Shown: positions 1 through 9,108 of the stretch, in pieces
How the letters are laid out: each line of letters opens with the position of its first letter
Numbering within the stretch: position 1 is the stretch's first letter
Assembly: GCF_045679545.1 (NCBI RefSeq)
Contig: NZ_CP166194.1
Span: forward strand, 2,914,001 to 2,978,000
Direction of reading: 5' to 3'
Source of the DNA: Enterovibrio sp045679545
GTDB lineage: Bacteria; Pseudomonadota; Gammaproteobacteria; Enterobacterales; Vibrionaceae
DNA length: 64,000 bases
The notes under the pieces: generated by a model
Seen by the model: only the letters and a program-made list of their open reading frames with translations
The model's database searches: none
What the model was told of the DNA's origin: nothing
Position numbers and translations under genes: made by a program

Positions 1-2340
1 GGCTACCTCGCGCGTCTGGTTCAGCTCGGAGAATCTGCTGCAATTTGTGAGCAAATTGGCGACCCCGCCACTAGCAAAGGGCCAGTTGATCGCCAAGTAG
101 TGCGAATTATCACACCAGGCACTGTTTCCGATGAAGCCTTACTCAGCGAACGTGTTGATAACCTAGTAGCCGCCATTTATGCCAACGGTGAGCGCTTTGG
201 GTATGCCACTTTGGATATTACATCAGGGCGATTCCTGCTCAGTGAACCCGCAACAGAAGAAGAAATGCAGGCCGAACTTCAACGTACTCGACCAGCTGAA
301 CTCCTCTACCCTGAAGATTTTGCCTTCCCTTCGCTGACCGCGATGAGCAAAGGCAGCCGTCGTCGCCCAATTTGGGAGTTCGATGTCGAAACGGCGAAGC
401 AACAGCTAAACCAACAGTTTGGCACTCGTGATCTGATTGGTTTTGGCGTCGAAGGCTGCTCACTGGGTCTCGCTGCTGCGGGTTGCTTAATGCAATACGT
501 GAAAGATACGCAGCGCACCGCATTGCCTCACATTCGCGCCTTGGTCAAAGAGAATAAAGATCATTCTGTCATTTTAGATGCAGCGACGCGTCGTAACCTT
601 GAACTGACGCAAAATCTGTCAGGTGGCGTTGAAAATACCGTTGCATCTATATTGGACAAAACGACAACACCAATGGGAAGTCGCTTACTAAAACGCTGGT
701 TACATCAGCCGATGCGTGATTTTTCAACCGTCAATGCACGCCTTGATGCCATCACCGCATTAAAAGATACGGGCATTTATGCTGACCTAGCCACAACGCT
801 GCACCCCGTTGGCGATATGGAGCGTATTCTGGCACGTTTGGCACTACGTTCAGCACGCCCACGCGACATGGCAAGGCTTCGCGGCGCATTGCAGCAGTTG
901 CCTGAAGTTGAGTCCCTGTTGGTGGAAGTAGAAAACAGTTCGATTGCACCGCTAAAAGCGGCATGTGAGCCAATGCCAGAACTCGTGCAATTGTTGGTAG
1001 ATGCCGTCGTTGAAGCGCCACCTGTTGTGATTCGTGATGGCGGCGTTATCGCCCCGGGATATAACGCAGAATTGGATGAATGGCGTGAACTGGCTGAGGG
1101 AGCCACGCGCTTTTTAGAAGAGCTTGAGCGACGTGAACGTGAACAACATAACATCGACACCCTCAAGGTTGGTTTTAATCAGGTTCATGGCTTCTTTATT
1201 CAGGTTAGCCGAGGTCAAAGCCACTTAGTCCCTCCGCACTATGTTCGCCGCCAAACGCTGAAGAATGCAGAGCGCTACATCATTCCTGAGCTTAAAGCCC
1301 ACGAAGACAAGGTACTAAACTCCAAATCAAAAGCCTTGGCGCTAGAAAAGAAACTTTGGGAAGAATTGTTCGACAAACTATTGCCGCATCTTGAAACCTT
1401 ACAGAAAGTTTCAGACTCATTGTCAACACTGGATGTCATGGCGAACCTTGCTGAGCGGGCAGAAACATTGAACTACTGCCGCCCTACTTTGAGCGAAGAA
1501 CGCGGGATTGACATCACAGGTGGTCGCCACCCTGTGGTTGAGCAAGTGCTGGATGCGCCGTTTATTGCAAACCCAACATCTTTGCGCCCCGAGCGCCGAA
1601 TGCTAATTATTACTGGCCCAAACATGGGTGGTAAGTCGACGTACATGCGCCAAACAGCACTGATTACCCTACTCGCGCACATTGGCTCCTACGTACCAGC
1701 AGAAGCCGTGACTCTTGGCCCTGTGGATCGTATCTTCACCCGTATTGGCGCATCGGACGATCTGGCCTCTGGTCGCTCAACGTTCATGGTTGAGATGACC
1801 GAAACGGCAAACATCCTTCACAACGCCACAGAAAATAGCTTGGTATTGATGGATGAGATCGGCCGCGGCACCAGCACCTATGATGGATTATCGCTGGCGT
1901 GGGCAAGTGCAGAGTGGCTGGCAGAAAAACTCAAAGCAATGACCTTATTTGCCACCCATTATTTCGAATTGACCGAACTTTCAGGTCAAATTGAAGGCTT
2001 GGTTAACGTTCACCTTGATGCGGTTGAACACGGTGATGAGATTGCCTTTATGCACGCCGTTCAAGAAGGTGCAGCGAGCAAATCTTACGGTTTGGCGGTT
2101 GCAGGTCTTGCAGGCGTGCCTAAAACCGTCATTCAGCGGGCGAAAAACAAACTTCGTCAATTAGAAGCAAGCGGGCATGAGGTGGTGACAGGTGAAGCTG
2201 TTAAGCCAACCTCCATAGCACAACTTTCGCTTATTCCAGAGCTGAGCGAAACCGAAAAGGCGCTGGCAGATATCGAGCCCGATAACCTCACGCCACGACA
2301 AGCGTTAGATGCGCTTTATCGACTGAAAGCTCTTCTATAA
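1..2340 (+). CDS. mutS: DNA mismatch repair ATPase MutS (5' end cut by window)
   Basis: MutS recognises base mismatches and small loops and, with MutL, starts strand-directed repair. The reading frame is open from base 1 without a start codon, so the gene enters from the left. About 779 residues are present against roughly 850 in the family, so some 75 N-terminal residues are missing, including the Phe-X-Glu mismatch-reading motif. The Walker A motif (TGPNMGGKST) is encoded near 1612-1640 and Walker B (LVLMDEIGRGTST) near 1843-1875, followed by the ABC-type signature region and the C-terminal dimerisation part. Its place beside rpoS, facing it, is the usual gammaproteobacterial arrangement. 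An internal GTG at 100 is not the real start. Confidence 0.97.
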   Translation, partial: GYLARLVQLGESAAICEQIGDPATSKGPVDRQVVRIITPGTVSDEALLSERVDNLVAAIYANGERFGYATLDITSGRFLLSEPATEEEMQAELQRTRPAELLYPEDFAFPSLTAMSKGSRRRPIWEFDVETAKQQLNQQFGTRDLIGFGVEGCSLGLAAAGCLMQYVKDTQRTALPHIRALVKENKDHSVILDAATRRNLELTQNLSGGVENTVASILDKTTTPMGSRLLKRWLHQPMRDFSTVNARLDAITALKDTGIYADLATTLHPVGDMERILARLALRSARPRDMARLRGALQQLPEVESLLVEVENSSIAPLKAACEPMPELVQLLVDAVVEAPPVVIRDGGVIAPGYNAELDEWRELAEGATRFLEELERREREQHNIDTLKVGFNQVHGFFIQVSRGQSHLVPPHYVRRQTLKNAERYIIPELKAHEDKVLNSKSKALALEKKLWEELFDKLLPHLETLQKVSDSLSTLDVMANLAERAETLNYCRPTLSEERGIDITGGRHPVVEQVLDAPFIANPTSLRPERRMLIITGPNMGGKSTYMRQTALITLLAHIGSYVPAEAVTLGPVDRIFTRIGASDDLASGRSTFMVEMTETANILHNATENSLVLMDEIGRGTSTYDGLSLAWASAEWLAEKLKAMTLFATHYFELTELSGQIEGLVNVHLDAVEHGDEIAFMHAVQEGAASKSYGLAVAGLAGVPKTVIQRAKNKLRQLEASGHEVVTGEAVKPTSIAQLSLIPELSETEKALADIEPDNLTPRQALDALYRLKALL

Positions 2341-2377
2341 CTGGTCAGTTGAAATAGCGCCAATAAACGCAAAACAC

Positions 2378-2403
2378 AAAAAAGCCCCTAACGGGGCTTT
2401 TTA
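2378..2403. terminator. Bidirectional intrinsic terminator between mutS and rpoS
   Basis: A GC-rich hairpin (GCCCC, loop TAAC, GGGGC) is flanked by an A-run on the left and a T-run on the right, so it can stop transcription from mutS on the plus strand and from rpoS on the minus strand. It lies in the short gap between the two convergent genes. Confidence 0.85.
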
Positions 2404-2440
2404 CTAAACACTTAGAAACGAAAAATAAGAAGAGAAGTGC

Positions 2441-3427
2441 TTAGTGCTCAGTATTGAACAGCGATTCAATGTTCAAACCTTGGTGGGTCAACATGTCGCG
2501 CAGGCGACGCAGACCTTCCACTTGGATTTGACGCACACGTTCACGAGTCAACCCAATCTCACGACCAACATCTTCCAATGTTGATGCTTCATGACCCAAC
2601 AATCCAAAGCGGCGTGCTAGCACTTCGCGTTGTTTCGGGTTCAATTCTTGCAGCCAATGAACGATAGACTTTTTCATGTCATCGTCTTGCGTGGTAGTTT
2701 CAGGACCGCCTTCTTTTTCATCAGGGATGATATCTAGCAGTGCTTTTTCTGAATCACCGCCGATAGGGTTATCCACTGAGCTGATACGCTCGTTAAGGCG
2801 CAACATACGGTTGACGTCTTCAACAGGCTTATCAAGTTGCAGTGCAATGTCTTCTGCTGTTGGCTCATGATCAAGCTTTTGAGCCAATTCACGTGCAGTA
2901 CGTAAATAGACATTTAGCTCTTTCACGACATGAATAGGTAGGCGAATGGTGCGAGTCTGGTTCATGATCGCGCGTTCAATCGTCTGACGAATCCACCACG
3001 TGGCATAAGTAGAGAAACGGAACCCACGTTCTGGATCGAATTTCTCAACCGCACGAATCAATCCCAAGTTACCCTCTTCCACCAGATCAAGCAGAGCAAG
3101 ACCGCGATTAGAGTAACGACGAGAAATCTTCACCACCAAACGGAGGTTACTTTCAATCATACGTTTGCGAGCGGCTTCATCACCACGAAGTGCGCGTCGT
3201 GCGTACAGGACCTCTTCATCTGCCGTGAGCAGTGGAGAGTAACCAATTTCGCTTAGATAAAGTTGAGTAGCATCCAATGCTTTGGATGATGCAGAGAAGG
3301 AGACCGACTCTTCGACGTTTTCCGCTACTTCAGCAGTTTCAGCTTCACTATCAAGCTCCATTTGCTCGATATCAGCGTCTTCAACGACCGTGTCATCGAC
3401 TTTCTTTGCGGTATTATTCTGACCCAT
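2441..3427 (-). CDS. rpoS: RNA polymerase sigma factor RpoS (sigma-S)
   Basis: General stress and stationary-phase sigma factor, 328 residues. Region 1.2 (DATQLYLSEIGYSPLLTADE), region 2 (core binding and -10 recognition, with the STYATWWIRQTIERAI stretch), region 3 and the region 4 helix-turn-helix (LTRERVRQIQVEGLRRLR) are all present. I chose the ATG at 3427 because GGGAGG lies five bases before it; the frame stays open 14 codons further upstream without a ribosome site. It is last in the surE-pcm-nlpD-rpoS unit. In enterobacteria the main rpoS promoter lies inside nlpD; the same is likely here but I did not locate it. Confidence 0.97.
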   Translation of the reverse strand: MGQNNTAKKVDDTVVEDADIEQMELDSEAETAEVAENVEESVSFSASSKALDATQLYLSEIGYSPLLTADEEVLYARRALRGDEAARKRMIESNLRLVVKISRRYSNRGLALLDLVEEGNLGLIRAVEKFDPERGFRFSTYATWWIRQTIERAIMNQTRTIRLPIHVVKELNVYLRTARELAQKLDHEPTAEDIALQLDKPVEDVNRMLRLNERISSVDNPIGGDSEKALLDIIPDEKEGGPETTTQDDDMKKSIVHWLQELNPKQREVLARRFGLLGHEASTLEDVGREIGLTRERVRQIQVEGLRRLRDMLTHQGLNIESLFNTEH

Positions 3428-3482
3428 AGCGCCTCCCAATTTTGGCGTAGCAGCATGACAGTACAGCAAAAACTGTCTCGGA

Positions 3483-4439
3483 TTACCGTTTCGGCAGATA
3501 CCTTAACGGATTCACCGATTTTCCTTTGTAGCGAATCTCGAAGTGCAACCGGACACTGTTTGTACCAGAGCTACCCATTGAGGCTATTTTTTGCCCCTTT
3601 TTGACATTCTGGCGTTCCGAAACAAATATGCGGTCGTTGTGTGCATAAGCGCTTAAGTAATCATCATTGTGTTTAATAATGATTAAGTTCCCATAACCGC
3701 GAAGCGCATTGCCCGCATAAACCACCTTACCATCGGCAGAAGCACTAATGCTTTGCCCACGTTTACCTGCTATATCGACACCTTTGTTTCCGAGCTCTGA
3801 GCTAGAAAACCCTGAAACGACACGTCCGCTTACTGGCCATTGCCAACTTATTGCTTTCGGCGTTCCTGGTGACTTATTTGCAGATTTATCAACAGATGGT
3901 TTGTTTTTTGTTACAGGCTGACTGTACTCCTTCACTTTTTGCTGTTCAACATTTTTCTTATTCTGTGAACTAGACTCAGGCTTTTTTTGCGAAGCGTATT
4001 TTTGATTATCTTTGCCTGTTTTAGCAGATGATCCTGTAGGGGGGGTTGGCGACTTTGTGACCGCGACGGGTGCTGCCGCCACTGCCACGGGCACAGCAGC
4101 GGGGATAATAGGAACGTCGCCTTTCTTGCCATACACAGGCGGGACGTATTTCTTTTGCCAGAGATCGAGTTTCTGTCCAGGGAAGATCGTATAGGGAGGT
4201 GCTAACTTGTTGGCGCTGATGATTTCTTTCACGTCTCGGTCAGTGATATACGCGATGTAGTAAAGGGTATCGCCCTTCTGCACCTTGTAATAACTGCCGC
4301 GGTAGCTTCCCCGCTCAATATCCCCATAGTCAGGACCCACACTAGAAACAGGCGCAGGGCTAGAAATAGAGCACGCAGACAAAAATCCCAACACAGAAAG
4401 AAAAACCAATACTTTCAACTGAATTGAAACCTCACCCAC
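3483..4439 (-). CDS. nlpD: Murein hydrolase activator NlpD (lipoprotein)
   Basis: Outer-membrane lipoprotein that activates amidases for septal peptidoglycan splitting. It has a lipoprotein signal with lipobox LSAC near residue 23, a LysM peptidoglycan-binding domain (about 50-95, YKVQKGDTLYYIAY), a low-complexity Lys/Ser/Pro linker (about 125-205) and a C-terminal LytM/M23 domain (about 210-315). The LytM domain has GVDIAG where active M23 enzymes have a metal-binding His, as in E. coli NlpD, so it is an activator and not a protease. The start is GTG at 4439; a TTG at 4418 behind GGTGAGG is an alternative. A run of seven G (plus strand 4039-4045) lies in the linker. Confidence 0.94.
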   Translation of the reverse strand: MGEVSIQLKVLVFLSVLGFLSACSISSPAPVSSVGPDYGDIERGSYRGSYYKVQKGDTLYYIAYITDRDVKEIISANKLAPPYTIFPGQKLDLWQKKYVPPVYGKKGDVPIIPAAVPVAVAAAPVAVTKSPTPPTGSSAKTGKDNQKYASQKKPESSSQNKKNVEQQKVKEYSQPVTKNKPSVDKSANKSPGTPKAISWQWPVSGRVVSGFSSSELGNKGVDIAGKRGQSISASADGKVVYAGNALRGYGNLIIIKHNDDYLSAYAHNDRIFVSERQNVKKGQKIASMGSSGTNSVRLHFEIRYKGKSVNPLRYLPKR

Positions 4440-4449
4440 AAATACTTAC

Positions 4450-5070
4450 CTAAGCCAAGTCACCAGCAACTAATGGGACAAAACGTACCGCTTCAATTGC
4501 TGTTGTTTCAAATTCATCACCAAAACGGGTGACTTTGTAAAGTGTCTGATCAGTCTCGCCGACAGGCACAATAAGGGTTCCGCCATCTGCAAGTTGCTCG
4601 CAAAGTGCCCGAGGCATGCTGGCTGCAGCAGCAGTAACAATAATGGCATCAAAGGGGCCTTTACTCGCCCAACCTTCCCAACCGTCACCATGTTTTGTCG
4701 ATATATTATAGAGCTCAAGCTGTTTAAAACGGCGCTTCGCGACCATTTGAAGTTGCTTAATTCGCTCCACGGAATAAACATGCTCAACCAGTTGCGCTAG
4801 CACACATGTCTGAAAACCAGATCCTGTTCCTACTTCTAATACGCGACTGTCATAACGCAGCGTTAAGAGCTCAGTCATCTTTGCCACGATATAGGGCTGT
4901 GAGATCGTTTGCCCAAAACCAATCGGCAGTGCGTTGTTGTCATAGGCTTGATGAGCCATCGCCTCAGACACGAAGAGATGGCGCGGCAAACGCTCAATCG
5001 CACTGAGCACACGTTGATCTGAAATCCCTTGCTGACGCAATAGTTGAATAAGTGAATGCGAGTAATTCAC
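4450..5070 (-). CDS. pcm: Protein-L-isoaspartate O-methyltransferase
   Basis: Cytoplasmic repair enzyme that methylates L-isoaspartyl residues in aged proteins using S-adenosylmethionine. The SAM-binding motif I (VLEVGTGSGFQT) and the substrate region (LPIGFGQTISQPYIVAKMTE) are clear. I prefer the GTG at 5070, giving 206 residues and the N-terminus VNYSHSLIQLLRQQGIS, because AAGGTGAT precedes it; a GTG at 5079 is also in frame. The ribosome site overlaps the surE stop region, so the two are probably translationally coupled. Confidence 0.94.
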   Translation of the reverse strand: MNYSHSLIQLLRQQGISDQRVLSAIERLPRHLFVSEAMAHQAYDNNALPIGFGQTISQPYIVAKMTELLTLRYDSRVLEVGTGSGFQTCVLAQLVEHVYSVERIKQLQMVAKRRFKQLELYNISTKHGDGWEGWASKGPFDAIIVTAAAASMPRALCEQLADGGTLIVPVGETDQTLYKVTRFGDEFETTAIEAVRFVPLVAGDLA

Positions 5071-5082
5071 CAATATCACCTT

Positions 5083-5832
5083 TTAAAGTTCCGTTGCATT
5101 TGTTGCCCATTGAGAAAGCGTGTCCAGCGTGTCATGCGCTGTTAAATCGACCTGTAAAGGCGTCAAAGAGACACAATTGTTTTCAATGGCATGGAAATCT
5201 GTACCCGGTCCTGCATCTTGCTTCGCACCCGGAGGGCCGATCCAGAAGATGGGCTGCCCACGTGGATCCGTTTGTTCAATCATGTCTTCTGCACGATGCC
5301 GCGCACCGAGGCGAGTGACCTGCCAGCCCTTCAATTCATCTAACGGGCAATCTGGCACGTTAATATTTAAAATACGATTACGTGGCAATGGGTTGTGCTG
5401 ATCGAATAGCACTGCTTTTTTTACCACTTGTGCAGCAGTATGAAAATGCGTGGAGCCACAAAGGGAGACCGCTATCGCAGGCACGCCGAGGAAGAAACCT
5501 TCGGTCGCCGCAGCGACGGTGCCTGAATAAAGTACATCGTCCCCCAAATTTGCACCGTGATTAATACCTGCAATGACGAAGTCGACCTTTTCTTTGATCA
5601 AGGCATTGAGTGCCATGTGCACACTATCCGTCGGGGTGCCCTGCACTGCATACCGACGTTCACCCACTTCGCGAATACGCAGCGGCGCTTCCAATGTTAA
5701 CGAGTTGGATGCCCCTGAACGGTTACGATCTGGTGCAACGACGGTGATTGTCGCTATTTCAGAGAGGGTTTCCGCGAGCACATTAATGCCTTCCGCAAAC
5801 ACACCATCGTCATTACTGATCAATATGTGCAT
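5083..5832 (-). CDS. surE: 5'/3'-nucleotidase SurE (survival protein)
   Basis: Metal-dependent nucleotidase acting on nucleoside monophosphates and short polyphosphates. The N-terminal metal motif ILISNDDG, the serine-rich RNRSGASNSL segment and the GINHGANLGDDVLYSGTV loop are family hallmarks. The ATG at 5832 is chosen because GGAGAG lies directly before it and gives the typical MHILISNDDG start; the ORF extends four codons further to an ATG without a ribosome site. Its 5' end overlaps the 3' end of truD by 20 bases. Confidence 0.95.
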   Translation of the reverse strand: MHILISNDDGVFAEGINVLAETLSEIATITVVAPDRNRSGASNSLTLEAPLRIREVGERRYAVQGTPTDSVHMALNALIKEKVDFVIAGINHGANLGDDVLYSGTVAAATEGFFLGVPAIAVSLCGSTHFHTAAQVVKKAVLFDQHNPLPRNRILNINVPDCPLDELKGWQVTRLGARHRAEDMIEQTDPRGQPIFWIGPPGAKQDAGPGTDFHAIENNCVSLTPLQVDLTAHDTLDTLSQWATNATEL

Positions 5833-6871
5833 CAGACTCTCCATCCATTGTGTCTTGAAGCAGCTCTCGCATCACCGCTGTCGCGAAACTTCCTGCGGGC
5901 AACGAGAAAGACACAGTCAATGTTCCTTCACCGTGAGTCCATGCCATGTCTTTCGGCAAAAGCATCAATGCGCGGCGATCATGTCGCATACGATTACTGC
6001 GAATAACCGCCAATAAGTCTGGTTCTTGATTGATAATCGCCTGCTCAAATTTACGTGCGTCAGCTTCTGTCGGCAACGCATTGTCTCCAGTCATCGGACC
6101 GGAAATTTGCCAGGCGCCTTTTTCAATAAGCTCATTGGCTTTATTGATATCCAATGCCATTTTAAGATGACCGGTATCATCGATCAGCATGTCTCCGCGC
6201 ATGGGTGTATGCGCCATGCCCTGTTCAATACGTGCTGACAACACCAAGTTAAACAAATATGAACGAGCTGCAGACAGATAAAAACTGCGCTGGCTCTTGT
6301 CACGCACTCGGATTTTGTCTTGACCCCATTCACGCGCTGCGACAACGTTATTGCCGTTTCGGCCAAAACGCTGGCTGCCAAAGTAGTTTGGTACACCTTT
6401 GTCACGAATGTTGGTAAGACGCGCTTCGATCGCCTCATCACCTTCAAAATCTGTGATCACCAACGAGAAGCGATTACCAATCAAATCGCCGGGACGCAGT
6501 TTTTTATCGTGGCGCGTGGTTTCTAAAATCGCATCGATCCCTTCATGGGCTTCAAGGAATTCCGTTAAGTCAGGATCAGGCTGCCCGGGAAGGTGAACAC
6601 TGAACCATTGCTCAGTGACTGCATGGCGGTCTTTCAGTCCTGCCCAGCTCACATCTCGTGATTTCACGCCACACGCTTTCGCTAATTCGTTCACCACGTA
6701 CTTGGTGTTTTCACCAATCTTACGAATACGAACAAGGAAATGCTCGCCGTGCCCAACAGGCGTAAAGTCGAGGGTTTCGCTGACGAAAAAGTGCTCAGGT
6801 TGTGCTTTCAAGCGACCTGTCGCGGTTGGTTTACCGTGCAGGTAAGCCAAAGTTGTCATTACATCACTCAT
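5813..6871 (-). CDS. truD: tRNA pseudouridine(13) synthase TruD
   Basis: Converts U13 of tRNA(Glu) to pseudouridine. The catalytic aspartate sits in GLKDRHAVTEQW, and the N-terminal AYLHGKP and NYFGSQRFGRNG motifs match the TruD family. With the ATG at 6871, behind TAAGGA, the protein has 352 residues, close to the 349 of E. coli; the longer ORF to 6904 runs into ispF. The start overlaps the end of ispF by 8 bases. Confidence 0.95.
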   Translation of the reverse strand: MSDVMTTLAYLHGKPTATGRLKAQPEHFFVSETLDFTPVGHGEHFLVRIRKIGENTKYVVNELAKACGVKSRDVSWAGLKDRHAVTEQWFSVHLPGQPDPDLTEFLEAHEGIDAILETTRHDKKLRPGDLIGNRFSLVITDFEGDEAIEARLTNIRDKGVPNYFGSQRFGRNGNNVVAAREWGQDKIRVRDKSQRSFYLSAARSYLFNLVLSARIEQGMAHTPMRGDMLIDDTGHLKMALDINKANELIEKGAWQISGPMTGDNALPTEADARKFEQAIINQEPDLLAVIRSNRMRHDRRALMLLPKDMAWTHGEGTLTVSFSLPAGSFATAVMRELLQDTMDGESDAHIDQ

Positions 6872-7349
6872 GAGATTCCTTACGGATAATGACGACGGCT
6901 TCACAGGCGATGCCTTCTTTGCGCCCAGTAAAACCTAATCGTTCAGTGGTAGTGGCTTTCACATTCACGTTACTGATATCCGTTTCGAGATCGTCGGCAA
7001 TCGCTGCACACATAGCATCAATATGCGGTGCCATTTTTGGCGCTTGAGCCATGATGGTCACATCCAAATTGCCGATGACATATCCTTTGGCTTTCACTTT
7101 TGCGTAAACATCACGCAGCAAGAAACGGCTGTCCGCCCCTTCCCACTCTGCATCTGTGTCTGGGAAGTGACGCCCAATGTCGCCTGCTGCGATAGCGCCA
7201 AGCAATGCATCACAGAGTGCATGCAGTGCCACATCACCGTCGGAGTGCGCAATCAAGCCGTGCTCGTAAGGGATCTTGACGCCACCAATAACAACGGGGC
7301 CTTCTCCGCCAAATTTGTGTACGTCAAAACCGTGTCCAATACGCATCAT
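6864..7349 (-). CDS. ispF: 2-C-methyl-D-erythritol 2,4-cyclodiphosphate synthase
   Basis: Fifth enzyme of the MEP isoprenoid route; it makes MEcPP from CDP-ME 2-phosphate with release of CMP. Metal-binding GHGFDVH and HSDGDVALHA motifs and the C-terminal KATTTERLGFTGRKEGIA signature are intact at 161 residues. AGAGGA lies seven bases before the ATG. It follows ispD with a 27-base gap. Confidence 0.97.
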   Translation of the reverse strand: MMRIGHGFDVHKFGGEGPVVIGGVKIPYEHGLIAHSDGDVALHALCDALLGAIAAGDIGRHFPDTDAEWEGADSRFLLRDVYAKVKAKGYVIGNLDVTIMAQAPKMAPHIDAMCAAIADDLETDISNVNVKATTTERLGFTGRKEGIACEAVVIIRKESHE

Positions 7350-7376
7350 TGTTTGTCCTCTTGATGTCTATCCCAG

Positions 7377-8102
7377 CTAGGAACGTTGCGTTAAGAAAAA
7401 CGCGGCTAGTGCCAAATCTTCTGGCTGGGTGACTTTAATATTGTCGGCGTGCCCGACCACCAGCTTGGGTGACCCGCCCGCCAATTCGATGGCTGACGCT
7501 TCGTCCGTCACCGCTAATGATTGCTCAAGCGCACGCTGTAACGCTGCTAGCAATTGCTCGCGTCGAAACATTTGTGGTGTCAGTGCATGCCAAAGTTGCT
7601 CACGGCAGACGGTATGATCAACACGGCTATCTGTACCGGCACGCTTCATGGTGTCTCGCACTGGTGAGGCGAGCAATGCGCCATCATCATGGGACGCCGC
7701 CGCGTCAATCAGCGCATCGATATCTTGATGACGAACACAAGGCCTAGCCGCATCGTGAACCATCACCCAGGTCGCGTCAGTCGCATTGAGCCCTGCTAAC
7801 ACAGAATCTGCACGTTCTGCCCCGCCCGTCGTGACAACAACGCGAGAGTCGCTGACAAGCGACGTGGTTTGAAAGTATTCATCCTCTGCACCAATCGCAA
7901 TCACCACTTTTGACACCTTAGGGTGTGCGAGCAAATAGTGCACCGTATGCTCTAGCAGGGTTTTATCGTCGATGGTGAGGTATTGTTTAGGGCAGGCTGC
8001 ACCCATTCGTTTTCCAACGCCCGCTGCGGGCACAATAGCCACGACGTCAGAAACGACGGCGCTAGGCGAGCATTGGTTTTCATTACTTGCCGGGGTAGTC
8101 AT
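7377..8102 (-). CDS. ispD: 2-C-methyl-D-erythritol 4-phosphate cytidylyltransferase
   Basis: Third enzyme of the MEP isoprenoid route; it couples CTP to MEP. The CTP-binding motif PAAGVGKRMGAACPKQY is present, as are the VHDAARPCV and TDEASAIEL segments that contact substrate and metal. It has 241 residues, with an N-terminal extension of about 18 residues before the catalytic core, so a shorter start cannot be excluded. It sits between ftsB and ispF as in most gammaproteobacteria. Confidence 0.96.
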   Translation of the reverse strand: MTTPASNENQCSPSAVVSDVVAIVPAAGVGKRMGAACPKQYLTIDDKTLLEHTVHYLLAHPKVSKVVIAIGAEDEYFQTTSLVSDSRVVVTTGGAERADSVLAGLNATDATWVMVHDAARPCVRHQDIDALIDAAASHDDGALLASPVRDTMKRAGTDSRVDHTVCREQLWHALTPQMFRREQLLAALQRALEQSLAVTDEASAIELAGGSPKLVVGHADNIKVTQPEDLALAAFFLTQRS

Positions 8103-8131
8103 GATTCTCTTCGTGTTATTAGGCGAGTGGA

Positions 8132-8404
8132 TTAGTCGTTAACGATGCGGAAGAATGTTTCTCCCGGCTTGATCATGCCCAGTTCATTACGAGCACGCTC
8201 TTCAATCGCTTCTTGTCCACGCTTGAGGTCGGCGATCTCAGCAAACATCTGTTCGTTACGTTGATGAAGTTTATCGTTCGCTTGAGCGGTTGATTCCGCC
8301 ACCGCACTCACATCGAGGTAGTCATCAATTCCATTTTTGCCCCACCAAAGGTGATATTGAAGCCATCCAAACAATACGATCAGCATGACTGTCAGCATTC
8401 GCAT
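8132..8404 (-). CDS. ftsB: Cell division protein FtsB
   Basis: Small bitopic inner-membrane protein of the divisome that forms a complex with FtsL and FtsQ. The 90-residue protein has one N-terminal membrane segment (about 3-20), a coiled coil (about 35-68) and the conserved end region AIEERARNELGMIKPGETFF. It is the first gene of the minus-strand run that ends with rpoS. Confidence 0.95.
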   Translation of the reverse strand: MRMLTVMLIVLFGWLQYHLWWGKNGIDDYLDVSAVAESTAQANDKLHQRNEQMFAEIADLKRGQEAIEERARNELGMIKPGETFFRIVND

Positions 8405-8596
8405 CGCATTTTCCTCACCATGATGAAACCCAGATAAAGCGTCGCGTACCTGCGTCGCCGAGAATAATTATAGAAGATAGCAATATTCCCACATTCGCCA
8501 TTGCCACACCAGTAATGGCAACGACAAAGGTGTGAATATCAATAAATTGGACAAGGTTGAGTCATTAATTAACGGCTGACAATGATAACCATGTCA
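8405..8596. other. Intergenic region upstream of ftsB
   Basis: This 192-base gap must hold the end of the argO-YbaK transcript and the promoter for the ftsB operon, both on the minus strand. It has one short inverted repeat (TTGCCA at 8499-8504 with TGGCAA near 8516-8521) but no T-run, so I do not call it a terminator. No ORF was seen. Confidence 0.4.
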
Positions 8597-9100
8597 TCAC
8601 GTATTCATTGCCTGACTAAGAAGGTGAACAGGATTGGGGAGGGCTGAAAGTAAAATGGGTAAGTCTTTCGCCGCAAACGCAAAGGTAAATTCCGGCGGAC
8701 CCGGTGTATACATTAACTCATCAAAGCCAAACAGCGTATCATCAACCAACAGCGGTATATGATCAGGCAGTCCAAAGGGACACACAGCACCTGGCACACA
8801 ACCCAAAGTGGCTATCATGTCTTCGTTCGATGCGATGGAAGGACGTTTCCCCATAATACCCTTCACTTTTTTGCTGTCGAGTCGAGCTTCTTTGTAAGTG
8901 AGTAACAAGGCATACCCACCAGATTTAAACGACAAAAATAAGCTCTTAGTCGGTGTTGCCATCCATCCCAACCTAGCCCCGACTCGCTCGTCGGTGTCAA
9001 AATCCAAAATAGGCTCATGTTCCCATTGCTGATAGGCCACATCGCATGCGGTCATCAGAGCGATGTTCTTCTTCATGATCTCTTCGAGTGTTTGCGACAT
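8597..9100 (-). CDS. YbaK/ProX-type aminoacyl-tRNA deacylase-like protein
   Basis: A 167-residue protein with the YbaK/EbsC (aminoacyl-tRNA editing) fold, suggested by the GKRPSIASNEDM and GCVPGAVCPFGLPDHIPLLVDD segments, which match the family's substrate-pocket loops. Members hydrolyse mischarged aminoacyl-tRNAs in trans; the exact substrate here is unknown. I use the ATG at 9100 with GAGAGGG before it; an upstream ATG at 9124 lies inside the argO 3' end. It lies 8 bases behind argO, so the two are probably co-transcribed. Confidence 0.8.
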   Translation of the reverse strand: MSQTLEEIMKKNIALMTACDVAYQQWEHEPILDFDTDERVGARLGWMATPTKSLFLSFKSGGYALLLTYKEARLDSKKVKGIMGKRPSIASNEDMIATLGCVPGAVCPFGLPDHIPLLVDDTLFGFDELMYTPGPPEFTFAFAAKDLPILLSALPNPVHLLSQAMNT

Positions 9101-9108
9101 CTTCCCTC

